Source: Halobacillus locisalis (GTDB lineage: Bacteria; Bacillota; Bacilli; Bacillales; Halobacillaceae). Taken from it: a DNA stretch of 64,000 bases. A model generated the notes under the pieces. That model searched no databases and was not told where the DNA came from. It was given only the letters and a program-made list of their open reading frames with translations. Location of the stretch: assembly GCF_013694105.1 (NCBI RefSeq), contig NZ_JACEFG010000002.1, positions 806,001 through 870,000 on the forward strand, given 5' to 3'. The translations under genes were made by a program, and so were the position numbers. Shown in pieces: positions 17,547-25,377 of the stretch; the stretch's first letter is position 1, and each line of letters opens with the position of its first letter.

Positions 17547-18413
17547 ATGGAACATTTACCTTTATTTGTGTCAACAGAGTGGTTAGCGGAAAGGTTGGAC
17601 GATTCTGATTTGCGGATCGTGGATGCTACCACTTATTTACAACCTGGGGCTGACGGAGTAAAAGTCTGGTCGGGGGAGGAGACGTATAAAGAAAACCATA
17701 TCCCGTCTGCAGTCTATGCCGATTTACTTCATGATTTCTCAGATCCGGATTCTGACCTGGGATTCACCAAGCCCTCCAGGGAGCGGTTCCTAGAAAAGAT
17801 TGAGAATCTTGGCATCGGTGATGATAATACGTACACCGTGATTTATGATCAAGGTTATGCAGTTGTCGGATCTGACGTCATTGCGTCTGATTGGGCATCG
17901 CGTTTTGCTTGGCAGCTATTATATGAAGGATACGATCATATCGCCATTCTTGACGGAGGGCTCGCAAAGTGGAAAGAAGAAGGACGTCCGTTATCTTCCG
18001 GCATTGAAACTTACCCGAATTCTGAGTTCAGCGGCGAACGCCGTTCGGATTTATTCGTCGGGAAGGAAGAAGTGGAAAAAGCTGTGCACGATGATGATGT
18101 GCTATTAGTGAACAGCTTGTCTGAACAGGAGTTCAACAATGGTCATATCCCGAGCAGTTGCAATATCCCCTTCATCAATCATTCAGACCAAGAGTCGAAA
18201 GCCTTGCATTCAGACGAGCAGTTGAAAGAGGCGTTCGAGAAAGCAGGCGCACTTGATCCCGGAAAAAAGGTCATCACGTATTGTGGTGGAGGAATTGCCG
18301 CAACATGGAACGCGCTGCTTCTTAAGAAGTTAGGGCACAAGAATGTGGTCGTGTACGACGGTTCGATGGCCGAGTGGACATCTGATCCGAATGCTGAAAT
18401 AGAGAAAAAATAA
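17547..18413 (+). CDS. Two-domain sulfurtransferase (rhodanese)
   Basis: 288 residues with two rhodanese modules. The N-terminal inactive module (about 5-145) has LRIVDATTYL and ENHIPSAVYADL; the catalytic C-terminal module (about 160-288) has the active-site Cys in VITYCGGGIAATWNALLL. Enzymes of this family move sulfur from thiosulfate or 3-mercaptopyruvate to cyanide or thiols; the CGGGIAA loop does not by itself decide the donor. The start ATG follows AAGGAAGGGG. It is a single gene with a strong terminator after it. Confidence 0.9.
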   Translation: MEHLPLFVSTEWLAERLDDSDLRIVDATTYLQPGADGVKVWSGEETYKENHIPSAVYADLLHDFSDPDSDLGFTKPSRERFLEKIENLGIGDDNTYTVIYDQGYAVVGSDVIASDWASRFAWQLLYEGYDHIAILDGGLAKWKEEGRPLSSGIETYPNSEFSGERRSDLFVGKEEVEKAVHDDDVLLVNSLSEQEFNNGHIPSSCNIPFINHSDQESKALHSDEQLKEAFEKAGALDPGKKVITYCGGGIAATWNALLLKKLGHKNVVVYDGSMAEWTSDPNAEIEKK

Positions 18414-18420
18414 AAAAATG

Positions 18421-18466
18421 AAAGGGCAGGTTCATCGGTGAGACTTATGAACCTGTCCTTTTTTAA
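18421..18466 (+). terminator. Terminator after the rhodanese gene
   Basis: AAAGGGCAGGTTCA / TGAACCTGTCCTTTTTT stem with a T run. Same GGACAGG-type stem as several others here. Confidence 0.85.
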
Positions 18467-18947
18467 AAAAGAGGAGACAAAAGACGTGGCTCTTTCTTTT
18501 TACAGGTTAAAAAGGTGCGTTTTTCTTGCATAATCATCGCCGTATAATGACCTTAAAGCAGAGATTCTGACTAGGACTTTCCCAAGTCTATATTCTAGCG
18601 ATATCTATTGTAATCCACCTGATTTTTGTTAGACTTTGAGTATATTGCTTCACCTAGTAGAAGCAGAAATGGCGCAAAACAAAAGAAACCTAGACCTCCC
18701 CTTAGTTAGGATATTCTTTAGGAACAGTCTGTCGATCATTCGGCAGGCTGTTTTTTCGTCTGTTCGATGTGGACTTCTCTAGGGCTTATTCATTTTTTGG
18801 AACGATCATGAATACGTTACTAGTGGACGACTTTACTATGTCAGATGGAAAAAGGGGGACTGTTTACGTACGGTTTAATGTCAGCGCTTACATCGTCAGA
18901 TAGTCGAAGACCCGTTTTTTCACAAAAATATAGAAAGAAGGAAAACC
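18467..18947 (+). other. Intergenic stretch with an orphan terminator
   Basis: About 480 bp with no convincing gene. A hairpin at 18724-18757 (ACAGTCTGTCG...CGGCAGGCTGT followed by six T) ends a stretch that has no gene in front of it. This could mark a small RNA of roughly 100-150 nt starting near 18600. A 37-codon frame from the ATG at about 18669 runs through the hairpin and lacks a ribosome site. Confidence 0.35.
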
Positions 18948-20768
18948 ATGAAAAAGGCAAAGGTGTGGTTGTTCGTTGCTCTGGCATTCTGTTTTATTGG
19001 CATGATTGGTGCCGCTTTTGTCCAGTCTTCAGGTGGAAACGTCGAAGTGAAATATCTGCGGTGGGAAACGCCGTCTGGACATATGATGAGTGCGCTATTG
19101 TTCGTTCCAGACGGTGTCTCTCAAGATAATCCGGCACCTGGGATTGTAACCAGTCACGGCTGGTTCAACAACCGTGAGATGCAAGATCTAAATTTTGTTG
19201 AATTATCACGACGCGGATATGTGGTCATGTCGATTGATATGTATGGTCATGGAAATTCGGACGCGGTGAAGCCTGAGGAATGGCCGAACCGTGGGACAGG
19301 TATGTATGACGCTGTGGAACTGATGGCGGATCTTCCTTATGTGGACACATCCAAAATCGGAGTGACCGGCCACTCATACGGGGCGAGAGCAGCGGATTGG
19401 TCGGTGGATGCGGATAATGAGAAGGACAATCCACTCATTTCTTCCGTCCTTTTGATCGGAAATGACGCGACTTACATGAACCTTGATACAGGTGAATATA
19501 TCAACAAGTATGGCAATCGTGATGTCGGCATTGTCGCCGCGAAATACGATGAATTCTTCTTCCGTACTCCAAAAGAGGATGGCACATTTACGCAACCGAA
19601 AGAGTACATCAACTCGGACAACGCTCAATCGTTCTTGCATTTCGGGGCATCCCCCGAGGACTTTGACGATACTCGTTCAAGCTACGAACTGTACACAGAA
19701 AATGTAGACGGTGACGAAGCGACACGTGTTATTTACAACCCGGATCAAACGCATCCGTGGAATCATTTTTCTCAACATGTCGTGAAGCAAACATTGGAGT
19801 TCTTCGATGCGACGCTTGGGTCTCCAGAATCGATTGCTCCAACGAATCAAATCTGGCCATTTAAAGTACTCTTCAACTTCTTAGGACTGATCGGGTTCGG
19901 GATATTCTTAGTCAGTTTCACAAAAGTCCTGATTCAGACGAAGCCATTCGCCATGCTCCGTGCGACAGAAACACCAGCAGCCGGGGTGTTGTCGAGTGGA
20001 AAACAGAAGGCATGGTTCTGGGGAGGATTAGTGGTCAGTGCCATCTTCTCTGGTCTCTCATATTTATGGCTGTTTGGTTTCGGCATGACGCAGCGACCGG
20101 ACTTCTTCCCTCAAGGCTACACGTTTTACATTGGAGTTTGGGCAGCAGTAAACGGAATTTTTGCGATCGTGTTAATGGTTGTCTTAAGAAAGCTGACTCC
20201 GAAAGAAAATCGTCCGTCTCTCGAAGCACTAGGAGTGAAGCTTTCCTTCAAAGCGCTTATGAAGACGATCGTGCTGGCACTCACGGTCTGTGCTTCTGCC
20301 TATGCGCTCGTGTTCTTGAGTGATTATTTATTCAAAACGGACTTTCGACTCTGGGTGCTCGGCGTGAAAGCTTTCACACCAGATAAACTGATCATTGCCC
20401 TGAAATACTTGCCGTTCTTCCTGCTGTTTTTTGTAGCGAATTCAGTGGCGATCAACAGCTTCAATTATGTACGTAATGGCAAGAGCGAATGGATCAATAC
20501 CGCTTTGGTCGCTTTGTTTAACGGGCTCGGTGTCATGGTCGTCTTTGCGCTTCAATATGTGACGTTCTTTGCGACAGGAGAAGTGTTCTTCAAGAACGTA
20601 TCTCCGATAGCGGGCATCTGGCTGACGTCGATCATCTTCATTCTTCCGATTGGGGCGATCATTTCTCGTAAGATTTTCAAAGCTACGCTCAATCCGTACT
20701 TGGGCGGTATCATTTTCGCGATCATCGTCACGTTGATTTCTGTCACGAACACGTTGACTCAGCTTTGA
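18948..20768 (+). CDS. Membrane-bound alpha/beta hydrolase
   Basis: 606 residues. It has an N-terminal membrane anchor (about 5-27), an extracellular alpha/beta-hydrolase domain (about 35-300), then about eight further membrane segments (about 305-600). The hydrolase part shows SHGWFNNREMQ (oxyanion region), SIDMYGHGNSD, the nucleophile in GVTGHSYGARA and a late NPDQTHPWNHFS histidine. The layout suggests an enzyme acting on peptides, lipids or antibiotics at the outer membrane face, attached to a polytopic domain of unknown role. Similar fused proteins occur in Firmicutes without an assigned substrate. A single gene with a good AAGGAAAACC ribosome site. Confidence 0.72.
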   Translation: MKKAKVWLFVALAFCFIGMIGAAFVQSSGGNVEVKYLRWETPSGHMMSALLFVPDGVSQDNPAPGIVTSHGWFNNREMQDLNFVELSRRGYVVMSIDMYGHGNSDAVKPEEWPNRGTGMYDAVELMADLPYVDTSKIGVTGHSYGARAADWSVDADNEKDNPLISSVLLIGNDATYMNLDTGEYINKYGNRDVGIVAAKYDEFFFRTPKEDGTFTQPKEYINSDNAQSFLHFGASPEDFDDTRSSYELYTENVDGDEATRVIYNPDQTHPWNHFSQHVVKQTLEFFDATLGSPESIAPTNQIWPFKVLFNFLGLIGFGIFLVSFTKVLIQTKPFAMLRATETPAAGVLSSGKQKAWFWGGLVVSAIFSGLSYLWLFGFGMTQRPDFFPQGYTFYIGVWAAVNGIFAIVLMVVLRKLTPKENRPSLEALGVKLSFKALMKTIVLALTVCASAYALVFLSDYLFKTDFRLWVLGVKAFTPDKLIIALKYLPFFLLFFVANSVAINSFNYVRNGKSEWINTALVALFNGLGVMVVFALQYVTFFATGEVFFKNVSPIAGIWLTSIIFILPIGAIISRKIFKATLNPYLGGIIFAIIVTLISVTNTLTQL

Positions 20769-20801
20769 TGTGGGTTTTAGGTCCTTCATGATAAAAGAGC
20801 A

Positions 20802-20930
20802 GAGTGTAGGAGGGAAATAACTCGCTTTCCTGCGGGGGAACCGCCGAGCCTCCTCGGTCGTTGACACTCCCTGTGGGGTCTCGCCTAGGTCCTTCTCCCG
20901 CGGGAGTCTCGTCATTTCCCTCCTACACTC
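20802..20930 (-). repeat. GC-rich palindromic hairpin repeat, reverse orientation, solitary
   Basis: Same core as 7759-7881, but the outer arms are GAGTGTAGGAGGGAAAT and ATTTCCCTCCTACACTC, unrelated in sequence to the arms of the other copies yet perfectly complementary. It lies 33 bp after the membrane hydrolase stop and has no forward partner or TTTTCAG ends. Confidence 0.8.
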
Positions 20931-20997
20931 AACCAAATGTAGATAATCGGACCTTCCTATCATGGTGAGATTGGAGGCTGACTGTTGAGGGAGCGGG

Positions 20998-21151
20998 TGT
21001 CCGGAAAAGCGCGTTCTTTGTCTGAATTGTTTGAGCAAATGTCCGAATTAGGGGGAAATGTCCGATAAAGCAGGGGACTTGTCCGAATTAGGTGTGAAGA
21101 TGTCTGAAATCTTGCATGTCTTGTCCGAATAGCTTTAGAAGTTGTCCGGAA
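20998..21151 (+). repeat. 21-bp-phased TGTCCGAAT array, eight units
   Basis: CCG (or CTG) of the TGTCCGAAT-like unit falls at 21001, 21022, 21043, 21062, 21083, 21104, 21125 and 21146: steps of 21, 21, 19, 21, 21, 21 and 21 bp. The sequence between units is not conserved. Lies between the membrane hydrolase and the glcDF genes. Confidence 0.85.
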
Positions 21152-21200
21152 AACCTCGTGTTTCCCCTGCCTAATAAAACATAACCTTATAGATGTTGTA

Positions 21201-21252
21201 GGGACAGGTGCGTGGGCTCATATTTGCGGAGCCTGCGTGCCTGTCCCCTTTG
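21201..21252 (+). terminator. GGGACAGG-type inverted repeat
   Basis: GGGACAGGTGCGTGGGCTC pairs closely with GAGCCTGCGTGCCTGTCCC; the following bases (CTTTGTCTG) are only weakly T-rich. It could be a terminator for the array transcript or an inert copy of the terminator family. Confidence 0.55.
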
Positions 21253-21348
21253 TCTGTCTCTATGATACACTCGAATTATAAGAATTTTCCTTCTATTAGA
21301 GTCGTTGTGTCGGTTGTACATAATGCTAGAAAGGAAAGGGTGTCCCGT

Positions 21349-21615
21349 TTGGTGAAATTCGTTGGCCTCATCCTGCTTGTCCTCTTTATTATCTGGATCA
21401 ACTCTGAAATCACCTTTCGAAAAGGATACATCCGCATCCGCTTCGATCGGACATTTAGGAGAGACCTTTATGTACAAGCGGTCCTAGATGAACTCACGAA
21501 GCGTGGAAGACAAGTCTATTATGAAAGTGGACGGGATTTTCGGATCGATGGACAACTTTATACCGCAGGAGAGAGCCTTTTCATCCGACACATGACGATC
21601 CTTGAACCCATCTAA
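21349..21615 (+). CDS. Small membrane-anchored hypothetical protein
   Basis: Start at TTG 21349 (or GTG 21352), about eight bases after AAAGGAAAGGG. 88 residues: one membrane helix (VGLILLVLFIIWI, about 4-17), then a basic soluble part with FRKGYIRIRFDRTFRRDL and a C-terminus ending LFIRHMTILEPI. No family is recognised. It ends 25 nt before glcD in the same direction, so it is probably the first gene of a glcDF transcript. Confidence 0.6.
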   Translation: MVKFVGLILLVLFIIWINSEITFRKGYIRIRFDRTFRRDLYVQAVLDELTKRGRQVYYESGRDFRIDGQLYTAGESLFIRHMTILEPI

Positions 21616-21640
21616 AGCTCGACGGAGAGGAGAACTACGT

Positions 21641-22978
21641 ATGACCTGGTTGCAAGAATTAGAGAACTGTATCACGGAAGGTCAAGTGCTGACATCATTA
21701 GCCAATCGATATAGTTATAGTTTCGATGCTTCATTCGGTGAACACTTGCCAGAGGCTGTTGTAAAGGTGAAACAAAAGCAGGAAGTTGTCCAAGTGTTGA
21801 AACTTGCGAACAAACATCTGATACCTGTTTATCCTCGTGGTTCTGGCACGTGTTTGAGTGGGGGACCGCTCCCTGTTCACGGTGGAATCGTGCTGGATCT
21901 ATCACAGTTTCCGAAGAAAATCGATATGCGTCCGGAGGATTTGACGGTAACGGTGACACCGAGTGTGTTAACCGCGAAAATCAATGACGAAGCGGAAAAA
22001 CACGGATTGATGTACGCCCCGGACCCGAGTAGCGCTCACGTTGCCACAATCGGTGGGAATTTAGCTGAGAATTCTGGCGGACCGAGAGGCTTGAAGTATG
22101 GTGTCACGAAGGATCATGTTCTAGGACTTGAAGTGGTGACACCAGAAGGCGATGTAATCCGCACCGGCGGGCAGACGATCAAGAATGTGACCGGGTACGA
22201 CCTGACGAAATTGATTGTCGGTTCTGAGGGGACGCTCGGAGTGATTGTAGAAGCGACATTAAAGCTCATGCCGAAGCCTCCAGCTGTCCAAACGATGATG
22301 ATCGCTTTTTCCAACGTGAGAAAAGCAGGCGAAGCGATATCGAAAACGCTGACGTCAGGGATTTTACCAGCCAAAATGGAGTTCATGGACCAAGCCTGTA
22401 TTCAAGCGGTCGAGAATTTTCAGCCGATCGGGTTACCCGTGGACGCTGCGGCGATTATTATCGTCGAACTTGATGGTCATCCAGAGGCACTTCAAGTGGA
22501 ACGGAAAATCGTCGAGGAGATCATGAACGATATGGGCGCAGAAGACATCATCATTCCGAAAACAGATAAGGAAGCGAAGGATCTATGGCATGCGAGAAAG
22601 CAAGTGTCCCCGGCTATCGCCAAAATCAAACCGACGAAAGTATCGGAAGACGCGACCGTTCCAAGGAGTAAAATCCCTGATTTTATGGACCGGTTGCAAG
22701 CCATAAAAGAAAAGCATAAAGTCGAAATCGTCGTGTTCGGCCATGCAGGAGATGGCAATCTTCACCCGAATATTTTGTGCGATCAAAGGGATGCAGAAGA
22801 AATGAAACGGGCTGAACTGGCAGTTGAGGAGATGTTCGAGGCAGCGCTCGAGCTTGGTGGAACGCTCTCGGGAGAACATGGCATTGGTACGATGAAAGCT
22901 CCTTTTTTGGAACTCGAATTAGGCGAGGTGGGCGTCGACATGACGAAGCGGATCAAGGACGCGTGGGACCCGAATTAA
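21641..22978 (+). CDS. glcD: Glycolate oxidase FAD subunit
   Basis: Start at ATG 21641 after GGAGAGGA. 445 residues with a PCMH-type FAD-binding half (PVYPRGSGTCLSGG near 50; PDPSSAHVATIGGN and SGGPRGLKYG near 130; TGYDLTKLIVGSEGTLGV near 190) and a FAD-oxidase C half (HAGDGNLHPNI near 370; GTLSGEHGIGTMK near 410). With the iron-sulfur subunit it oxidises glycolate to glyoxylate, passing electrons to the membrane; D-lactate is a possible alternative substrate in this family. glcF begins 55 nt downstream. No glcE gene is present, as in B. subtilis. Confidence 0.92.
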   Translation: MTWLQELENCITEGQVLTSLANRYSYSFDASFGEHLPEAVVKVKQKQEVVQVLKLANKHLIPVYPRGSGTCLSGGPLPVHGGIVLDLSQFPKKIDMRPEDLTVTVTPSVLTAKINDEAEKHGLMYAPDPSSAHVATIGGNLAENSGGPRGLKYGVTKDHVLGLEVVTPEGDVIRTGGQTIKNVTGYDLTKLIVGSEGTLGVIVEATLKLMPKPPAVQTMMIAFSNVRKAGEAISKTLTSGILPAKMEFMDQACIQAVENFQPIGLPVDAAAIIIVELDGHPEALQVERKIVEEIMNDMGAEDIIIPKTDKEAKDLWHARKQVSPAIAKIKPTKVSEDATVPRSKIPDFMDRLQAIKEKHKVEIVVFGHAGDGNLHPNILCDQRDAEEMKRAELAVEEMFEAALELGGTLSGEHGIGTMKAPFLELELGEVGVDMTKRIKDAWDPN

Positions 22979-23033
22979 ATCATGAACCCAGGCAAGATTT
23001 TTGCAGAAAAGGGTCAACGGTTGGTGTTGCGAG

Positions 23034-24317
23034 ATGAGTAGCCTGCTCAAACAACGACTCGCCTATGATGCTACGTTCGATTGTGTGCAATGTGGGTATT
23101 GTCTCCCAGCCTGCCCGACGTATGAAACGATGGAGAGCGAGACGCACTCACCCAGAGGTCGGATCAACTTAGTGAAAATGGTGGCAGAGGGAAAAGCCGA
23201 AATCGATGATTTGAGAGAGCCGATTGAGAAGTGTCTCGGCTGCATGGCGTGTACTACCGTTTGTCCGACGAACGTACAATATGGAAAAATCTTAGAAAGC
23301 GCTCAAGACGTGATTGAGGATTCAACGGAAAAAAGGAGAAGTGGAAGGTTCGTAGAGGATTTTCTATTCAACGCATTCTTCCCATCAACTAAATGGATGG
23401 ATGTGCTTGGAAACGCGACATGGCTTTTTCAAAAGTCAGGACTCGATCAACGGATAAACGATTGGGACTGGCTCCCCTTGCATCTGAATGAATTTGCGTC
23501 GGCCTTACCGAGCATCCCGTCACCGAAGGAGCGGAAATCTCGTGCAACACGTTACGTTCGGACACGCCCAGCAACCGCTAAAGTCGGCTTCTTCAAAGGG
23601 TGCGTCATGGATAGTGTGTTTTTCGAATCCAATCAGAATACGATTGAATTGTTGTTGAGGAGCGGGGCCGAAGTCGTTCTGCCTGAAAGCCAGACGTGCT
23701 GCGGGGCGCTCCATGGACATGCCGGAAAAGCGGAAAAAGCAGTGGAGCTTGCGAAAGAGAATATACGTGCGTTCGAGGCTGAAGCGTTTGATTATATCGT
23801 CAACAATGCGGGCGGCTGCGGAGCGAAATTGATCGAATATCCTCACCTATTTGAGGAGGGTTCTGCATGGAAGGAAAGAGCCATCGCTTTTTCTGATCAC
23901 GTCGTCGATATCTCCCAGGTGCTCGTAGAGATGGATCGGCTGACGTTCACGAGACCTCTCGAGGAAACGGTAACCTACCAACCGTCTTGTCATATGCAAC
24001 ATGTACAGAAGGTGATCGAACCGCCTCTTGCTATGCTTGAAAAAGTCCCAGGGTTGCAGCTCGAAGAACTGGAGCGTCCAGACTTCTGCTGCGGATCGGC
24101 CGGTATTTACAATATCGTGAATTACGAAGAGTCGATGAAGATCCTAGATGTGAAGATGGGCGATGTATCTCGCACAAACGCAGGGTCCGTGGTCACGTGT
24201 AACCCGGGGTGCTTGCTACAGATGAAGCTCGGCATTAAGCGTGAAGGCATGGAAGATAGGATGGACGCTGTTCATCTTGTGGATCTGCTGATGCGAGCGG
24301 AGCCGCGGATGAAATGA
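23034..24317 (+). CDS. glcF: Glycolate oxidase iron-sulfur subunit
   Basis: Start set at ATG 23034 by comparison with family length, though no good ribosome site precedes it; TTG 23001 in the same frame is the alternative. 427 residues: two ferredoxin-type 4Fe-4S motifs (CVQCGYCLPACP near 17 and CLGCMACTTVCP near 70), then two Cys-rich CCG domains (TCCGALHGHAG near 222 and FCCGSAGIYN near 345). This subunit takes electrons from GlcD flavin to the respiratory chain. It is the last gene of the unit; no T-rich terminator follows, only hairpins. Confidence 0.92.
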   Translation: MSSLLKQRLAYDATFDCVQCGYCLPACPTYETMESETHSPRGRINLVKMVAEGKAEIDDLREPIEKCLGCMACTTVCPTNVQYGKILESAQDVIEDSTEKRRSGRFVEDFLFNAFFPSTKWMDVLGNATWLFQKSGLDQRINDWDWLPLHLNEFASALPSIPSPKERKSRATRYVRTRPATAKVGFFKGCVMDSVFFESNQNTIELLLRSGAEVVLPESQTCCGALHGHAGKAEKAVELAKENIRAFEAEAFDYIVNNAGGCGAKLIEYPHLFEEGSAWKERAIAFSDHVVDISQVLVEMDRLTFTRPLEETVTYQPSCHMQHVQKVIEPPLAMLEKVPGLQLEELERPDFCCGSAGIYNIVNYEESMKILDVKMGDVSRTNAGSVVTCNPGCLLQMKLGIKREGMEDRMDAVHLVDLLMRAEPRMK

Positions 24318-24545
24318 TCTGGTGTTCCTCATGACGATTCTGTTCATCGAAGAACATTAAAAGTGCTGAGAGAGTTTCGATCACTACACTTTTACGAACA
24401 ATCCTACACTAGAAGTGTGGTGATTCCTTTCTTCTCAACACTTTTGGAGAGTAAGCGTATGTAAAACCGCTTTGAGGCTTTCTCTCTCTACGGTTTTACG
24501 AGAAGATGCGGGTCAAAAAGGTCGTGACTTATCGATTTAAAATAA
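24318..24545. other. Intergenic stretch with two inverted repeats
   Basis: ATCACTACACTT / AAGTGTGGTGAT (24380-24424) and GTAAAACCG / CGGTTTTAC (about 24464-24500) form hairpins without T runs. They may slow or protect the glcF transcript end. No gene seen. Confidence 0.45.
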
Positions 24546-24585
24546 AAAGACACACGGGAACCGTAATCCGTGTGTCTTTTTCAAC
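24546..24585 (-). terminator. Bidirectional terminator
   Basis: AAAAGACACACGG / CCGTGTGTCTTTT stem flanked by A and T runs, directly after the stop of the small minus-strand gene. Confidence 0.85.
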
Positions 24586-24586
24586 A

Positions 24587-24724
24587 TCAGGTATTAGCTC
24601 CAGGCCCTCGTTTCGGGCGGCTTTGGTTCGTACGGTGGTGATGCTCCTCTTCTTTAGGCAGGCTTTCTTTGGGCGTGTTGTTATTGGTGAGCGCTGCATC
24701 GCGTTGAGCTTTACGTTTCTTCAT
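24587..24724 (-). CDS. Small basic/hydrophilic protein
   Basis: 45 residues, beginning MKKRKAQRDAALTNNN and ending RPKRGPGANT, behind AAAAGGAGG with ten-base spacing and closed by a strong terminator. It has both positively charged ends and a Glu/His-rich middle (KEEEHHHR). Size, charge and solitary strong expression signals fit small spore-core or nucleic-acid-binding proteins of Bacillaceae, but no family is recognised with certainty. Confidence 0.6.
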   Translation of the reverse strand: MKKRKAQRDAALTNNNTPKESLPKEEEHHHRTNQSRPKRGPGANT

Positions 24725-24817
24725 ATCGATTCATCCTCCTTTTGATTGTATGTTTTGCTTCAAAGGGAGAGATTATACGAAAAAACAGGAGCGTTGAGGT
24801 CAACGCTCCTGTACCTT

Positions 24818-25324
24818 TTATTTCAAGTTGTTTTTGATGTATTTAATGATTTTGCGTAATTCGTTCGGGTGTGGTCGGCCGAATGGGCTTGTCTGTCTTT
24901 GCTGGTAAAGCAGTTTTCCGTTTTCATCAGTCAGGAAGTAGGCTGGTTCGCCGTGTGCGCCGTGATCTTCATAAGGGGCGCTTTCATTATGGTAGTGCAC
25001 GTCATAAGACTCGAGGAACTCGAAATTCTCATCGATGAGGACTGGGAACGAAAACCCGTGCTCATTCACGACTTTTGTCAACTCATCTTTGTCATCATGG
25101 GTAATCGTCGTCAGTTGAATGTTCTGCTTCTCGAAATAACCTTTGCTTTCTTCGAGTTCGTCCAGTTCCCCCATGCAGGCAGGGCACCACGATCCGCGGA
25201 AATAAATGATCAAGTGCCACGAGTCATTATTTTCTAGGGCATTCGAGAAATTGAATTCATCGCCAGACACGCGCGGCAGTGTAAATGTTGGGACTTCGTC
25301 ATTCAGTTTAAATTTCGGCATCAT
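24818..25324 (-). CDS. Peroxiredoxin / thioredoxin-fold AhpC-TSA protein
   Basis: Start at ATG 25324, seven bases after AAAGGAG. 168 residues: MMPKFKLNDEVPTFTLP opening, the active site SWCPACMGELDEL (Cys about 48 and 51) and a C-terminal PAYFLTDENGKLLYQQ segment. The CPAC pair in place of the single peroxidatic Cys motif (PxxxTxxC) is the ResA/BCP-like thiol-disulfide form, so it may reduce peroxides or cytosolic disulfides. No signal peptide, thus cytoplasmic. A single gene. Confidence 0.8.
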   Translation of the reverse strand: MMPKFKLNDEVPTFTLPRVSGDEFNFSNALENNDSWHLIIYFRGSWCPACMGELDELEESKGYFEKQNIQLTTITHDDKDELTKVVNEHGFSFPVLIDENFEFLESYDVHYHNESAPYEDHGAHGEPAYFLTDENGKLLYQQRQTSPFGRPHPNELRKIIKYIKNNLK

Positions 25325-25377
25325 CAAACACTCCTTTATTGGTTTCCATATCCTGTTTACCCGTTATGGAACTCGAA

